Shown here one piece after another: positions 45,028-61,256 of a stretch of 64,000 nt of DNA; position 1 is the stretch's first letter; each line of letters starts with the position of its first letter. Both the position numbers and the translations under genes were made by a program. The stretch is taken from assembly GCA_019925105.1 (NCBI GenBank), contig JAHGAU010000006.1, positions 1,178,001 through 1,242,000 on the forward strand. The letters are read 5' to 3'. Under the pieces are notes generated by a model. It did not search any database and was not told the origin of the DNA. It worked only from the letters and a program-made list of their open reading frames with translations. This DNA is from Niebla homalea (Eukaryota > Ascomycota > Lecanoromycetes > Lecanorales > Ramalinaceae).

Positions 45028-47092
45028 ATCATGTCTTAATTCGATAGACTAATACATGATATTGGGAGGCCATTCATGAATGATGCCATGCTTGTACATA
45101 ACGAGTTGCGCAGTTGCTTCAATATATCCCTTCCCTTCACCCAGATTGTACATTGCTAGGTTGGAAGAGGTCCTGTCTCCTCGGATGGACCTAGATGTTG
45201 TCCAATAGGCAATACTAAGCCAAAAACAAGCGCTAGCCGCTTTCAGCAGCATCTAGATCAGCCCGTGTATTCTCGGATCGATCACCACCACGGACGAAGA
45301 TACCCTCAAAACCAAAATTGACGTCGGGGAGGTACATTGTATTGCATTGAAGACATCTCTCCTGCCGCTTGTCATCATTGATCCCCTATTTCCTTAGCAC
45401 GGAATACCTTCTTAGCCAAACCCAAGCCGGCGTCATAGGTCTAGACGATGAATTTGGGGGGCAATTGGCGTCCAAGCAGGCAGAAGATTGACGCTTATTA
45501 TAGTCCCGAAAGCGATGGGCCCATTTAGTGCCTTGAAAATCCTCTGTGATGCCTAATGATGGCACAGAGAGGTCTCCAGTCATAATGATGGGGCCAAGTA
45601 AGCTGGGAATGAAGCTAAGCACGTTTTCGATGTTGTAGAGCTCTCAATAGAGATGAAATAAGGTACAGAAGTATAGTCCCAGCCAGCTATTCAGATGTGA
45701 TGGAAGTCGAATGGTGGTGCGGGAGAGGACGTTGCTGCTGTCATACCCTGATGGATCCGCATTTTTCGATCGACCAACCGTTCGAAACGTGGTAATTGTG
45801 TAAAATCATGATTTCCAATCTCTTTGGAACACCAATCGTAGATCAGATGTGGAATGCAGAATCCTGTAGTTGTTGATACAGTCTAGATTCTTCTGCATCC
45901 GGGACGTTCGATCGATGTATGGCTTTGTATAGCTTTGATGAAACGAATCTGAAGCCACGTATAGCCTAAAAAACGGTGTCCCAATGAGGATGAGTAGTAT
46001 ATAGATTTTTGAAACCTTACTTCCCACGTGCGGAACGTGTCAGACTCTGAATGGTCTCATGTGACCTGGGAGAATGGTCAGCTCTTCACCATAACACCTT
46101 TTACAAGCTCGCCGGCAGAAAATATACACAAACAGTACGCGGACCTCACTATCAATCTGATTGCTGACAATGATGAGGCCAGTACCGTCTCCGGAAGTCA
46201 TTGTAGGCCCTGCTGGCGGCCCGGACGACGGCGCTGTACCAGCTCCGGACTGCAACAAGGGCTGCAAGGATCGATCCGTAGATGTAGGTAGCCCAAGATC
46301 TAATGCTCAGCGTTGCCAGGATTGGCTGACTCTTAGATTGCTCCGTATCGTGGTCAATGGATGGATCTCAGCTAGATTCCCAGGAACCTGCTAACATGGT
46401 AACCGAGCAAAAACGCAGAGCGATCGCAATACTAAAGCCCTTGCGATGATTGATATACCTTTTATAATCTAGAGTCGATCTTCTTAATGACTTGAAACGA
46501 ATGGCAAGCCTCTGTAGCTGATCAATGTTGTATTTTGAAGACCATTTCTATCTATAGAAACATTATCACCACGCATAGACGCCATAGCCAACTACTTCTC
46601 TCCTTGACGCCCTCGAAGCTATCATAATACAACACAATGTTCAAATCATCAAATGAAAAAGAGAAATACGTATCCTCGCTCGCTTAAAGGCCCAATTGCT
46701 TTTACGCATATCATTAATCTTTGTAGAACTTATAAATCACGCTTTTATCCCTGTGTCGCGACCGGCCAACATGGAGGACATAGTAATATAGGAAAGGCTC
46801 ACATAGACACCGTCTGGAAGAAGACTGGCTGCCACGCTAGGGTACATTTATATGCAATACTGGCAGTGCGAACGGGTAATATACCGTATCGATGATTTCA
46901 CGCTAATTGGAAACGACATTGGTAGCTCCTTTCCTTTTTACAACACATCCCTTCCAAATCCTTCCTCCTTTCCCTCTCACCCTCACCTCTCACCTCTCAC
47001 CCTCACCCTCACCCTCACCCACTCAACATCACCTTTTCTACTTCATCCAGAAACCATCACTGTCATCATCAGACGATCCGCAAGACAATAGA
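45028..47092. other. Gene-poor region between the carotenoid cluster and the helicase
   Basis: About 2 kb without a supported gene. Frames are all under 90 codons. The sequence is relatively AT-rich, with many short A/T tracts, and may include old repeat remnants, but I recognise no transposon protein. The last ~170 bp are pyrimidine-rich and form the helicase promoter or leader. Confidence 0.4.
46972..47024 (+). repeat. CTCACC-type pyrimidine repeat
   Basis: A run of CCCTCTCAC, CCTCAC and CCCTCAC units directly upstream of the helicase start. It resembles a promoter pyrimidine tract. It is not the fungal telomere unit, which is TTAGGG/CCCTAA. Confidence 0.8.
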
Positions 47093-49671
<2,579 letters not shown>

Positions 49672-50741
49672 AATTCAGCAGCCACTGATACCAGAGATGA
49701 AACTATCCTGTGCTCGTCTCAATGCTTCGAATACGGTTGTCAGCCATAAAGTCGTGCTATGGTCTTTTGCTAAATTTCGAGATGGTGGACACCGACTGAT
49801 GTAGTCGGAAGGGAGGACCTGATCAAGAGAGGCTCTGGATGTGGGTGAGCATAAGGCAACAAACATAATGGTCAGAGGACCTGACAGATAGATACTAATC
49901 ATATATTGAATTTGCCTAAGGATGTTAGCTGTGCCTTGTGAGCGCCTATGGTGTTTCCGCACGATATGCATAAGACGGGGTGGTTTTTTTTATCAAAAAT
50001 TGCAGGCAGGAGGCCTATGTATCTACTACGCGGCCAGAATCGGATCTCTACTTTCACTCGCGCGTAGCTTCCTTTTGTTTTTGATTTGATGGTAGCTGAT
50101 TTGATAGCCTTTCCGAACAATTATAATTATTGTAAGACGTGATGCTACCTATCATGCATGTATCTCGGACTCCGTAAACGCTAGCGCATTTACCTAAAGC
50201 GTGCAAGCGCTGACTTGACTCCTAGAAGCCCAAAGACTATAGAGAACAAGCCACATTCCTTGATACCAAAGTTATGCGGCTGAGGCCACTTTGCACGAAA
50301 AGGCCCCCAAGGGCAGTCTAGAAGAGTATCCCACGCGTTTTCTTTGGATCATGTTCCTGTCGAAAGGGTCTTTTGTTCGTCCAAGGCCCGGTGTTGGAGG
50401 GCCGTTGTGGCTCTCGTGACGGTAGCATGATGATGGATGGATGAGGGGTGATGGGTTAGGTTTGCATTTGAGGCAGCACGAGTTGTCAGGGCAGGAGAAG
50501 CCTTTTACAAGATTCTAAGCGAGATGGCATTGCACGGGGGAATATTGATTCCAAGAAGCGGATTCGTCATTGCCAATCGTATAAGTTATAGGTTCAAACA
50601 TCATTACGCTCGCTATAAACCACAAGTCTTGCCCTTTCGGGCTTATGCACGCCGTAGAAAACCAAATGACCAGCCTTGCACCTGCTGAAATGCAATGGAA
50701 TGCTGATAGCATATACAACGGCCCCCATCCTCAAACCCTGC
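49672..50741. other. Convergent intergenic region
   Basis: About 1.07 kb between the 3' ends of the helicase gene and the Cys-rich-domain gene. No motif-bearing frame. No RNA gene was recognised. Confidence 0.4.
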
Positions 50742-53700
50742 TCATTGCTTCAGGTACAGTTCCACATCCAAGCGTGGGGACTCCTCAGGAGCCTGCTTCA
50801 GTCTCCCTTGCAACTCTTCTACAATCTCGCCGAAGGCATCCGCGTCATCTCCCCCCCTCATAAATAGACTCCGCCCGTTCTGGCCCTCCGGCATCCAGGA
50901 GAAGGACACTTGGATGATGTACATACGCTGCAGAGGCACATCGACACGATTCAGAATGATCTTGACGAAGTCTCCAGAGGTTTTGGCGGGGCCTAACCGC
51001 ATTGCCTCGTACGCGGGTGAAGGGCGCACGTAGAGCCGGATCTTCGTTTGATCGATTGATGCCCTAGGCGGTAGTTTGGACATAGTTTGGACAGCTTCGG
51101 ATTCTCCCTTAGGAGTGGGCGGTGGGAGAGGATTCTCCTGTTGTGCTTGTGACTTGCGAGCCGTGGCCTTTCTTGGCTTCTTGGCCGGTTTTGGTTGTGT
51201 TCCATTGCCCGGATTGGTCGCTGCTGCTGTGTCTGGATGTGAGAGCTTCCTTGATTGGTGGCTAATGGTGTCAAACGGATTGCGATAGAAGAGACTGTCT
51301 TCTGGCTCATTGCTGGGGCCACATGCTCGCCTCATGGCCTCCTCCTCAGCAGGATGCCTGCTGTACAGCTGAGACGGCATTGCTGCCGGCTGCTCTTGCG
51401 AAGACGTCTTCCTCTGATGATGGAGGAAAGGGTAAGCGCTCGGCATAGTTGTTTTCTGAGGCGGGGGCGGGTGGCCGTGTGGTCCTTGAGCAGACACAAT
51501 ACCTTGTTCGCTTGCTTGACGAGCGGGTTGTGGAAGGTCTGGGGCCGTGGCTGGGTTGTGCGCTGGTGCGGAACTACGTCGCAGCTCTTGTCCGATGAAC
51601 TGATTGTTCAGGCGCACGGTTGGCGGCGGAACTTCCATCGGATACCGCTGAAAAATGTTATCGTGCTCCAATTGAGGGAGGTTCGTTGTTGGACTTATAT
51701 TTGCACTATGCAGTTGTGTATCATGTTGTTGATACGCTTGCCGATTAGGCTGCATTGTCGCATGAGCGCTCATTCCATGGCCATGTGTAGATAGAGCATG
51801 GCGAAGTGGTGAGCCTGCTTGAAGGTCCGAAGGCTCCGACGCCTTACGAGTTCCTGTAGGTCCACGGATATGTAGTGGTGAGGGCCTACCAGCTTGTGAG
51901 TTTTGCACCCAAGGATAGCGCATTGCAGGACCAGGGCTCGCATTCCCTACTGCATGAGTCGTAGTTTGTGGTGATCGATTAGGCCCTGGCATTTGAGCGC
52001 GTCCTTCTGGTTGCTGTTGGCCAACGGCTGCAGGGTCGTGTGCTCCTGATGGTATTTCCAAAGATTGGTCTTTCTTAGCCGAATCTCGAATACAGATCGA
52101 AGTGGGAATGCGTTGAGTGGCGTTGATCAAAGAACTTGATCGAGGGACCGCTTCTTCAGGACGAGCAGGCGATCCCCGTTCATATGGCTGGCTGGGGATT
52201 TGAGCTGAATTGTGTCTGGCATGTTTGGGAGGCGCTGTGACTTGGACATCTTGAGGATTGAATGTCTGAGGTAAAGTGGATGTCTGCAGGAGGGTGGCTG
52301 GCTGCTTTAAAGGGGACGATTGCTGAGCGGCGGATGACTGCTGCGTAGCATGTGTCTGCTGTGGAACTGTTGTCTGGCTGGTCGCTCGACGTTTTGATAC
52401 GGAATGATGTCTTTTATTCCGTGCGTCGTTTGCATTCGGGGGACTTGTAGACTTTGAAGGCGACCCCGGTGCGGGGGCGAGTATCTTCAACTCTGATGGA
52501 TCGGGTTGCTTGAAGCTTCGCTTTTTAGATGGAGCAGCAGCACCCGAGTTTCGTTTCGATAGAGTATGCGGTGCATCCGGAGCAGCATCAGCCTTCCGAA
52601 TCCGCGACGAAGCATTGACTGGCGTCCAGCCAGATGTCATAGGAGCCCCGCTCCCTTGAGTAGAGAATCTAGAAACGGATGAAGCATGTGGCTGCCCAAC
52701 CAAAGTGGACGCAGAAGGGGCGTTACGCGAAGCTCGTAGCATGTCCTCAATGTATGTATCGCCCTGCTTTCTCTTACCACCGGACGAAGTCGGACGAGAG
52801 CTGTTAGTCTCTTGAGTCACCGAACTCAAAGCAAGGTCCGGTGACTGCATTTGCCCTGTAGATTCTTGAGCAGACGCATCTTGTGAAGTCAAGATGTCTG
52901 GCTGTCTGATCTGAGGCGGAGGGTTCAAAGATTCTGCTAGAAGCATATTTCTAGGGGAAAATGAACTACTCAAAGGAGGAACTCCTTCTCGCCGAGCAGG
53001 GCTCATGGACACATGCCAACCTTGCGACTGGGTGTCGCCGCTAGCTCCAGCCATCTGGCGCATCGAGCGTTGAAGTTCCGCCGAAGGGCAAGAGTAATCT
53101 TGAAGACTTGGAGATCCAGACCTTTCTTCAGGCCTACTCACCGGGTCATTTGCAAACGTATTTGACATAGTTTCCAAAGTGTCTCCACGATTAGGAGTAT
53201 TGCTACCAAGGTCCGCAGAGGATTCCTTGTTCGGAGTGGCTGCCCTCTCTACTTCGTCAGCACCATCATGGCTAGTCGAATGCTGTGTTTGTGCTACAGT
53301 CGCCTGGGGCTCGTCTTGAGATACCTCATTAAAACTTTGATTGGGTGGGCTAGCAAATCGCTCCCGAGAGAAATGTAAGTTCATGTCAATGTCTACAGTG
53401 GTCTCTTTACGATCTTGACGGGATGCCACTTCGTGGCTGACTCTCGACTGCTCAACAGCCGGAGAAAGTGATTCCTCGTTCGAATTCTCTGGCATCGATT
53501 GCTCGAGTCTACTGGGTTCACTCTGAACCCCTGGAATTGAAGAAACTTGGGCATTTGGAATCTGATTGGAGGGAGGCGAATTAAGCATAACAACATCGGG
53601 ATCTTCTTCATGTACTGGCTGTTGTGTATTTGCCGTTTCTGACTCATGATTAGGCTCTCGCGGTATTGGGCCATTAGTGGAGCTTGACTTCATTTTCTCT

Positions 53701-54614
53701 ACTGCAGCATTGAATGGTTTCGTGAAGTGCTCCATAGTCGGTGAGAGAAGATGTCCAGTTTCAGAAGCTCTTCGTTTTGCGGTTTCGGTGAATTTTTTAA
53801 GTAATTCCTCGTCGTTGTGATTCGGCAAGCTCCCAGACCTTAATGACTTCCGACTCAAGGGCTGCCGCTCACGAGTGGGCGAGAAGTCCTGTCTATCTCG
53901 GAGCCCTCGCTGTAACCGTCTACGCTTCCTTGGATTGGCCAGGTTGTCTGCCGAATCCGAAGTTGCCTCTAGGTCGGATTCAGGGCCTCGTGCCAGGTGA
54001 GCGGGCACCAATTGCAGATTTTTTGTGACTGGTGACTCAATAGTTGAATTTTTCCTAGACTTGCTGTTTATTTCCATGAAGTCTCCAATGGAATCGGGAG
54101 GAGTTGGAGGCCGATTGACGGCTAATGACCAATCACCATTATTCGACGATCTGTCGGTTGCTGCTGTCCCAGCTACTGGACCGGTGTGCGTGGAAGCTTT
54201 GAGTTGATCTGATTTGAGCGTAACCCATAGCTTGAGTGGAGCAAGGGGCTCAGTGGCTTGTAGCTTCTCGGGTTCAGAAACGGCTGCTTGGCTACGTGCT
54301 TCTTCAGACGCCGTCAAATGGCCACCCTTGGAAGATCGTGAGTTCTTGCCGTAAAGACGTTGGAATGAATGCCAGGCGGCCTTTTCAGGTTTGGTCGGCT
54401 TGGCTGGAAAGTGACAGGTTGTCTCGGTGCCATTTTGATGGCACGAAGTGCACGCCCAATTCCCAGGAACTGACGCCGGGCTACAATCAAAAGGCTTATC
54501 GTCGCAAAGACGGCCCCTGCAGAATTGGCAGATGTTCTAGAATTCTGTCAACAAAATTTGCGACTGACGAGTATTTATCGAGCGAATTGTTACCTTGAGC
54601 ATTTCGACCCCCAT
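50742..54614 (-). CDS. Large Ser/Pro/Gln-rich protein with N-terminal Cys-rich (putative zinc-binding) domain
   Basis: Function unknown. Two exons: a 21-nt first exon (54614-54594, MGVEMLK), a 57-nt GTAACA...TCTAG intron, then 54536-50742, giving 1,271 aa. Exon 2 opens NICQFCRGRLCDDKPFDC and continues to WACTSCHQNGTETTCHFP and AAWHSFQRLYGKN. The cysteines form C-x2-C-x4-C-x6-C, then C-x2-C-x8-C, suggesting a small zinc-binding module. Most of the rest is disordered, with KRRRLQR-type basic patches (nuclear localisation is possible), Gln-rich stretches and many SP/TP sites. The last ~110 residues look folded (QTKIRLYVRPSPAYEAMRLG, VKIILNRVDVPLQRMYIIQV, FGEIVEELQGRL). A nuclear regulator is a reasonable guess, not a demonstrated function. 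No ATG opens the frame at its apparent left end, which is why the upstream exon is needed. Confidence 0.78.
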
Positions 54615-57600
54615 AGCTATTTAATCTTCAGTCTTCTTCTGGTGGTAGAAGATCAGGCAAGTCGCTGCGTTGGATTTGGAAAGTTGGAAAAAGGTCAGAT
54701 GCGGCGTAGAAAGTAGCGCATGTGTGTGGGAGTCTAGGAAGGATTAGGTGGCAAGTGCCCAAACGTAGCCGGGAGAAGGGTGATTGGTCATAATAAATTC
54801 ACTATTTTGCAGCGGAGTGACTAGCTATTGTGAAGACCGGGTTATTCGCGTGAATGATTGATATAGGGGAAAGGGATAAATGAATACATGAATGGTATAT
54901 TGATGATCGGAGGTGGGAAGATGATGAAAGAGGAAAAGTGCAGCTTCTGAGTGGAAGCCGTTAATATTACGGTCGAAACTCGAAAATCGAGATAAATAAC
55001 TTAGTTCTAGAGGGGTCCACCTCCATAGCGTGACGCGCAGTCGAAAAAACGAAATTTTGACATTTTGGCAACCCTGCGTGCATGATGGGGGCAGCAGGGG
55101 AGCTTGGGTAGGTCGAGAAAATTCCCCACTTTGCCAGGCAAATGTTACTGGCCAATAATGTGGATTCCTTACAGTACAATCCCGATTAGGGATCAGCTAT
55201 TCGACGCTATCAGGGTTCGGCATCGACGTGATTCGCCGCTTAGCCGCCACATGGATGCATCCCCGAGATAGTGTCTGATTTGGTGATGCTGTTTGGGCGG
55301 ATTTAATACTAGTTCTTGGCTAGGAGCCTTCACCAGGCTTTTACCAAGCCCCAACATCTCCGACTTGCCTTTCCAACTGCCAATACGAAATTGAGAAATT
55401 AAATCCACAATTAATGCACGTAGAACTTTTGGACTTCATGATAGGTAGTCATCTCGGATCAGTTGTTTGATATCAGTTGCCACGTCGCAACTTTCGGACG
55501 CATCATGTGCTTGAATGGATCCTCGACCGGGATCTAATGCCCCCTTGCTCATGCAGGGCGTCTGACTTCGCCGTAAGAGGCACTAATCCGGTGCCATCTG
55601 CCTAACACCCTCACTCATCCGAGTTATCCTGTTCTTTTTATTGGCTGATCCCATACGAACATCAAATCGCGCTTGATGACTTTCCCATAAAATCTTGTCA
55701 TTGCGACAGATAAACAAAAATCGGTTGCTTCATGCTTCGGATTCTATCATGATAAGATTGGCCCTCTGATATGTCGTGCGCCCGGGTGCCGCTAGCTGGC
55801 TATCGCCCTTTATAATTTGTGAAGCATCTCATAGCCCTTGCCCATAATCGTTACCATAGTAGGAGCAGTGTTCATATGTTCACTGCGGATTTAATCCATC
55901 GCTTTTGATAAACATACGAGGTGGCTGTGCAGAAGGATCAAAGAAAATTGTAGTCGCAATCCGTGCTATGCGGCTCCTTTGCTTATTTCAACGCTTACGT
56001 CACATCCGATAGATCAGCTCGTCTTGATGGCTGGAAATCTATTTGAAATCGCTCACGAAACTACCTTCCATCAGCTACAGAACGATTAAGATCTGGTCCG
56101 CTTGTGCAGCCTAAGCTGGGAGATATCTGGACCCTCCCAAAGCTTGGCTGTTTCGCTTCTGGAATGACCGTGTGACGGTTGTACTTATCGTGAGAAAACG
56201 ACGTACCAAGATTGACCTCTCCAATACCAAGAGCCAGGTGCAAGACATCAGCTGGCCTTATCCTGGCTAAAGGATCTGTGTGATAGGGTGGAAGTTCAGA
56301 GAGTGAGGTAGAATGCTTAGCAGAGCCCTTTTCCTAATACTTTGTCGGTGAAAGTTGGTATGGCGAGCGTGGAGAATCATTGCTCGGATAATCAGGCTAC
56401 AGTCCAAGAAGGTATCTTTTGACGTCCTTGACAGGAATTCACTTATTGAGACTTCTCCATGATCTTGCTTCAACGCACGATACAATATGTCAAAGGGCTA
56501 AGACGATAGGTGCTTCAGTAGTGGGTGCGGTTGATGTTGCAACCCGGATAGACTCTTCTCACATTAGATCGAGATGGTGGCCTCGTGTTGAATCAAATGA
56601 GCTGACTATTGAAGCCTTACTACACTGTTCCAAAAACTCAGCCTCATATAGCGTCTTTTTTTGTGCTCACTAAGGATTAATCCGTCCACAACGCTGCTTG
56701 AGACCACGCAGCTCAGGCAATTTTATGAGGGCGGATGCGATATTAAAAAGTAGACAATATCACTCTTCATCACGATGGGGCACACACATGCTTATCCACG
56801 GCTCGGATGGCTGTAATAGGATATGTAGAGACGCGGCACAGCGCTCTGAAGTCTCAGGTGGAGACATGCAAGACAACAAATCCAGGGAGGAGACAAAATC
56901 GCGCTTTTTTCTGAAACAAACGATCTCAGGGGCAATGTGTTTGAGCGTCCTCACATTTCGAGCCTCTTTCAAGGGTCAATGTAGCAAAACATGGATATCG
57001 ACCTGGATGGTTTTAAGGCCGAGAAGCCTTGTCTCATTGCGGCCTGCGCCCTGCGCCCTGCGGACTTTTATGTCGTTGGAAATGCCAGCCCACCTAACCT
57101 CACATTTTATCTTCCATTGCATTGTATGCGGGTTTGTATCTGATTTGATACAAAACTGTCGAGAATTGCAAGGCAATGGTGGTTGAGATGCCAAATTTTT
57201 AGACCTTGTCACTTGAGGCTGTCTAAGCTTAGATAACAGTTCGCGTCAAACGACAGCCTGCAGATCTGGGGATGAATGTCGTAAGACCCCATGGGAAGCA
57301 GCACAACGACCCCGTTAGCCAATGCCCTCTTGTTAATGCAGGAGACGCACGGCAAGGTACTTCTCAGGTTGCAATCAAACAATGTAGCCTTTGCCTTTTG
57401 GAGCGCTCACACACGATTGCTCTGTGTCTGATCATATTCATCAAGCTCTCGATATCTGTCCCTGCTAATCTATCACACGGCAGCTATTTCTTGTTGTCCC
57501 GGTCTTGATGGTGGATTCTGTGCCTCCTTGCTTGAGAGCGCTACTGCTTTGCCATACATGAGAGATCTTAGAGCGGTAAGGTTAGCAGCCAAGATCCTTA

Positions 57601-60600
57601 CGAGGCGTTTCAACGCTTTGATGGTCTCCCAATAATTTTCCTGGCTAACATTTCCAGATGTGCGGCTAGAGCTCCGAGAATATGAGTGGTTTTGAGAACG
57701 ATGTTGGTGCATCGGCCTATTCGAACACTGTTTGTAGTGCGAGCAACCTACAGATCAAGGCGATATAGCTATCCATCGGCCTATTTATGTTCTGAGCAGA
57801 GGAAGGTTTGTCAGATATCTGTGCTTCCTGCTGACCATAGATTCCCAGTCCTCTTTGAAACGAGATAAATTTGAATGTACTGTAGGGTGTACAGTAGGCT
57901 CAGACCTAGATCCTTGACCGGTAAAGTCAGAAGATGCACGACGTAGCGCTGTTGGCATGAACCCAAACTTTGAGAGTGGATGATGTTCTGCAAAGGTCAT
58001 CTTGCGAATTGGCTCGAGCCAGGCTTTCACATTGCCACAAAAGGAGCCGCAAAAGGGTCATCGGAACATAGCAATGGCCAAAAATCACCGGGCCTCTGAG
58101 GTTCACACCAAACTTGACCATGGGTGCTTGAAGTGGCCGCCGTTAAGTTTCGATGCTTTGATGCATGCTCCTAAAATATAGGGCAATCTATCGAGCTTAG
58201 ATGAATACATGTAAGATCTAACAATCTTGAAGGATACTCGGTAAGTTATCCTGGCTTTATACTGTGAATCAGGATAGTGTCGCCTATCACCAATGCTTGA
58301 TGTACACACAAGTCTCATTTCCTGCAATGGTATGGTACATCTATAATGGAACGCATTGCCTGACTGCGTCCTAGATTTGTGACCACTGTTGCTTAAAGCC
58401 ATCATGATTCCGTCGAGAACGCCAGAATTGAGCTCGATGAGCATAGTTTCTTTCCTGAAGGACTATTACCGATTCTAAGGACAATGACCCATGATGCACT
58501 TTGGGTACTCCTTTCTCATTGAGGTTCCTTTCATGCTGACCGATTTCTGTAGCTATGTCCCAATGTTGCTTTGTAGAGCGCGACTCTTGATTCAGAAATT
58601 CTGAGGTGATTCATCATGGAGGTGGACATTACTTGGTCTCAAAAGGAGTCAAGGTTGCTCCATGATGAAATATAATCCTTTCAATTGGTGCTCCATCGTT
58701 GGGTTGTCCTGGACTCACGAATCCAAGCCACTCAGCTGCCAGTGCCTGGGACCCTAGTACACTTCTCTACGTTACCGAGCAATATGCTCGGCCAGACAGG
58801 CTATACTGTTATACCGTTCTTCTTGTAAGACGATAGTCGTTGTGGAACTTAGCGATTGGAGCATCGTGAACTGCATATCAGAGAGGTTCCAGGCTACGAC
58901 TAATACCTTAGCCTTTATGAGCATTGAGGCGAGTCCACACGAGCAGCAGGCGAGTAAATGTGCAATTCTTTTCAGTGAGGCGATAGCCTTCGACAGCTCT
59001 CAGCAAGGTCCTTGAGAAAATCGCAGCTCCTGAACCCACCAAGGAAAAGCTACTCTGATGCTTTCCCTCGCTAGATCACCCATATTGATAGAATCTTGAG
59101 CATCTTCTCCAGATTAACAGTTTACTAAACGTTATGTAGCGGTGGCGAATGGAATGTTATGCCTTTCCATTGAGACCTGCTAGAGTCGAATGACCCTCGT
59201 TGAAAGCCGTATTGACTGGACATCCATGTCAAGGGGCATTCCTTGTGAGTGAATGAGGGCCTGCTGAAATAGCACCTGGCATAATATTGTAGGTCGAAAA
59301 TTCCGAAACATGTCAAGTAAGCCTCAGAGGACACCATCGATTTAGCAGTCCTATTTCCGATGGTGACAAGATCTCAATCTCTTGAGGTGTAATCACTAGC
59401 TATTGAAAGGGGCCTTCATCTGCGCTCCGGCTTCATATGGTCACTGAAGGACACGCCAAATTGGTGACGGTAACTATCAAGGAACATTGTAGATCCACCA
59501 GTATTGATGACAGAATCGCGCTAGCTCTTGAATGGCTGAGAAGAGCATCCAGGGAGGTGGATCGATGATTGCTTGCAACGCAGGTATGATATGAAGCCAG
59601 GTAGCGAGTCTTTTTGACGGCGCTCAACAGAGGCTGAAGGCTTGGGAAGTCAGTAACCCCAATTCAAGAGTCTCTCTGACCGTTTTACTCAAGAATGAGA
59701 GCCAGAGCAATGAGACGAAACCCTACCTGTACGATAGAGCCCCTGGGAGACCCAGGCTAAGTCCTGATCAGGTACGGGCTTTGAGAGTACGCTCACATGA
59801 GCATTGACCGGCCAAGGGTCTGACCAAGGGAGCACAGTAGGAGCTACCTGGAAGTATGAGAGGCTCTGTGTGGCGCCAAAGAATCGTTCATAGACTTGAC
59901 TTAGCCCGTTGCTAGGCGTAGTCGTCTTTGCTGACAGGGGTTTGTTAACGGCAGGGGATCGGGAGTCTCAGTAGACAAATTTTCTGACGAACCCGTCACC
60001 AGAAGAGCAGCAAATATGAAGGCTTGCTACATAGCAAGTAATCTCGTTGCCTGCTCAGCGACGAAGGCTCGCAGCTTGCCTGCCGTATTGAAACATACAA
60101 AGTGTAATAATACAAGCACCTTGAGCCAAACTTACATGCCCCTTCAAGCACCAAAGCATAGACAAGTCTCCGGGAGTCACCACGAGAGCATTTAGAAGCT
60201 CTGGCATGGGGATCCTACATGCATCATGCGATATCTTCGCGGTCGGCATGCAACCGATTTTGTCCCCTTGCCCTACTGCCGCTCTGACTGTTACCAGATC
60301 TTCCTGCTCACATGAGGGAACTCAAATATCAACATAACCCAGTGTCTGGCTGATCCATACGGTGGAGAGTCTGATCCTGAAGATAGAGAAGCCTTGGCCG
60401 TCTTTGGTTGTCATCAGAACCTACCCGCTCATCTAATAGAAGCAAAGTTCAACAGGTCGCTCCGCTCCGGCTTGCCCATTCCGTGGACGCCCTCCGCCCA
60501 GTCTGAGAAGGACAGATGGTCTCTCGTCGTTGACAAACCCTACCTGAACCGACCTGGGGACTTGTTGTTCAACAACTCCCACTGACAAGGCCGGAACAAC

Positions 60601-61256
60601 GCACGGATAGTCTCCGGCTGCGCTTCAAAAATAGCCGACTGTCTTGGATGCTTGCCACTCCCTCCCTTTTGACAGACGTCAAGACCCACGTATCCACGAG
60701 TTGCATCGTTATGGCCAAACTAAAGTAGGGGAAAGCTTTGCCTGCGATTTGACAAGGAACGTTCGTTCTGGTTGTTGCTACTAGATTCTGTTTAGGCCAT
60801 GCTGGAAATCCAAAGACCGACAGATTGTCTCGAAATACTTGGATCGAAGCACAACGAACTGCCGCCCGTAATCTCAGAAGGTCAGGCAATGCCCCAAAGC
60901 CTCAGCTTACCGTCACGACCCTGACCTGGAGGTTTTCACAAGGTGGAAGGAGCAACCACCAAACAACACCGTGGAGGGACAGGCAGCACGTTACATAGTT
61001 TTCTACTTCGCAGATCAAGAGACGCAGGAGAAAACTAGGTCCCTGCAGGATATTGTTGGACTTGGGCGAAAGCGGCGACGAAAGTCACAAAGCTTAAGAA
61101 AAGTTGAAGTGTGGGCTAGCAATCAATGAACATCCACATTTTATCCAATCTAGCTCACCCAAAACATAATACTATATGTACAAAGTGAACATTAGAGTCT
61201 AACCTTCTGTCCACGCCTTTGCAGACTTTCAATCTCTATGCTGGTTGACAGCCCAT
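54615..61256. other. 6.6-kb gene-poor region
   Basis: No convincing gene on either strand. The longest open frame is about 160 codons (56698-57186, plus) and has no motif or intron context. Left of 55 kb is the promoter of the Cys-rich gene; right of about 61.1 kb is the chitinase 3' flank. The middle could be decayed gene or transposon sequence, but I found no reverse transcriptase, transposase or terminal repeat by eye. A small GC-rich direct repeat (CCTGCGC units) occurs near 57044-57060. Confidence 0.45.

Noticed and set aside
46972..47024. CCCTCAC repeats as a possible internal telomere tract
   Set aside because: The unit is not CCCTAA/TTAGGG; it is a promoter pyrimidine tract next to the helicase ATG.
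56698..57186. 162-codon plus-strand frame in the gene-poor region
   Set aside because: No motif, no conserved start context, no flanking splice pattern and irregular composition; likely chance.
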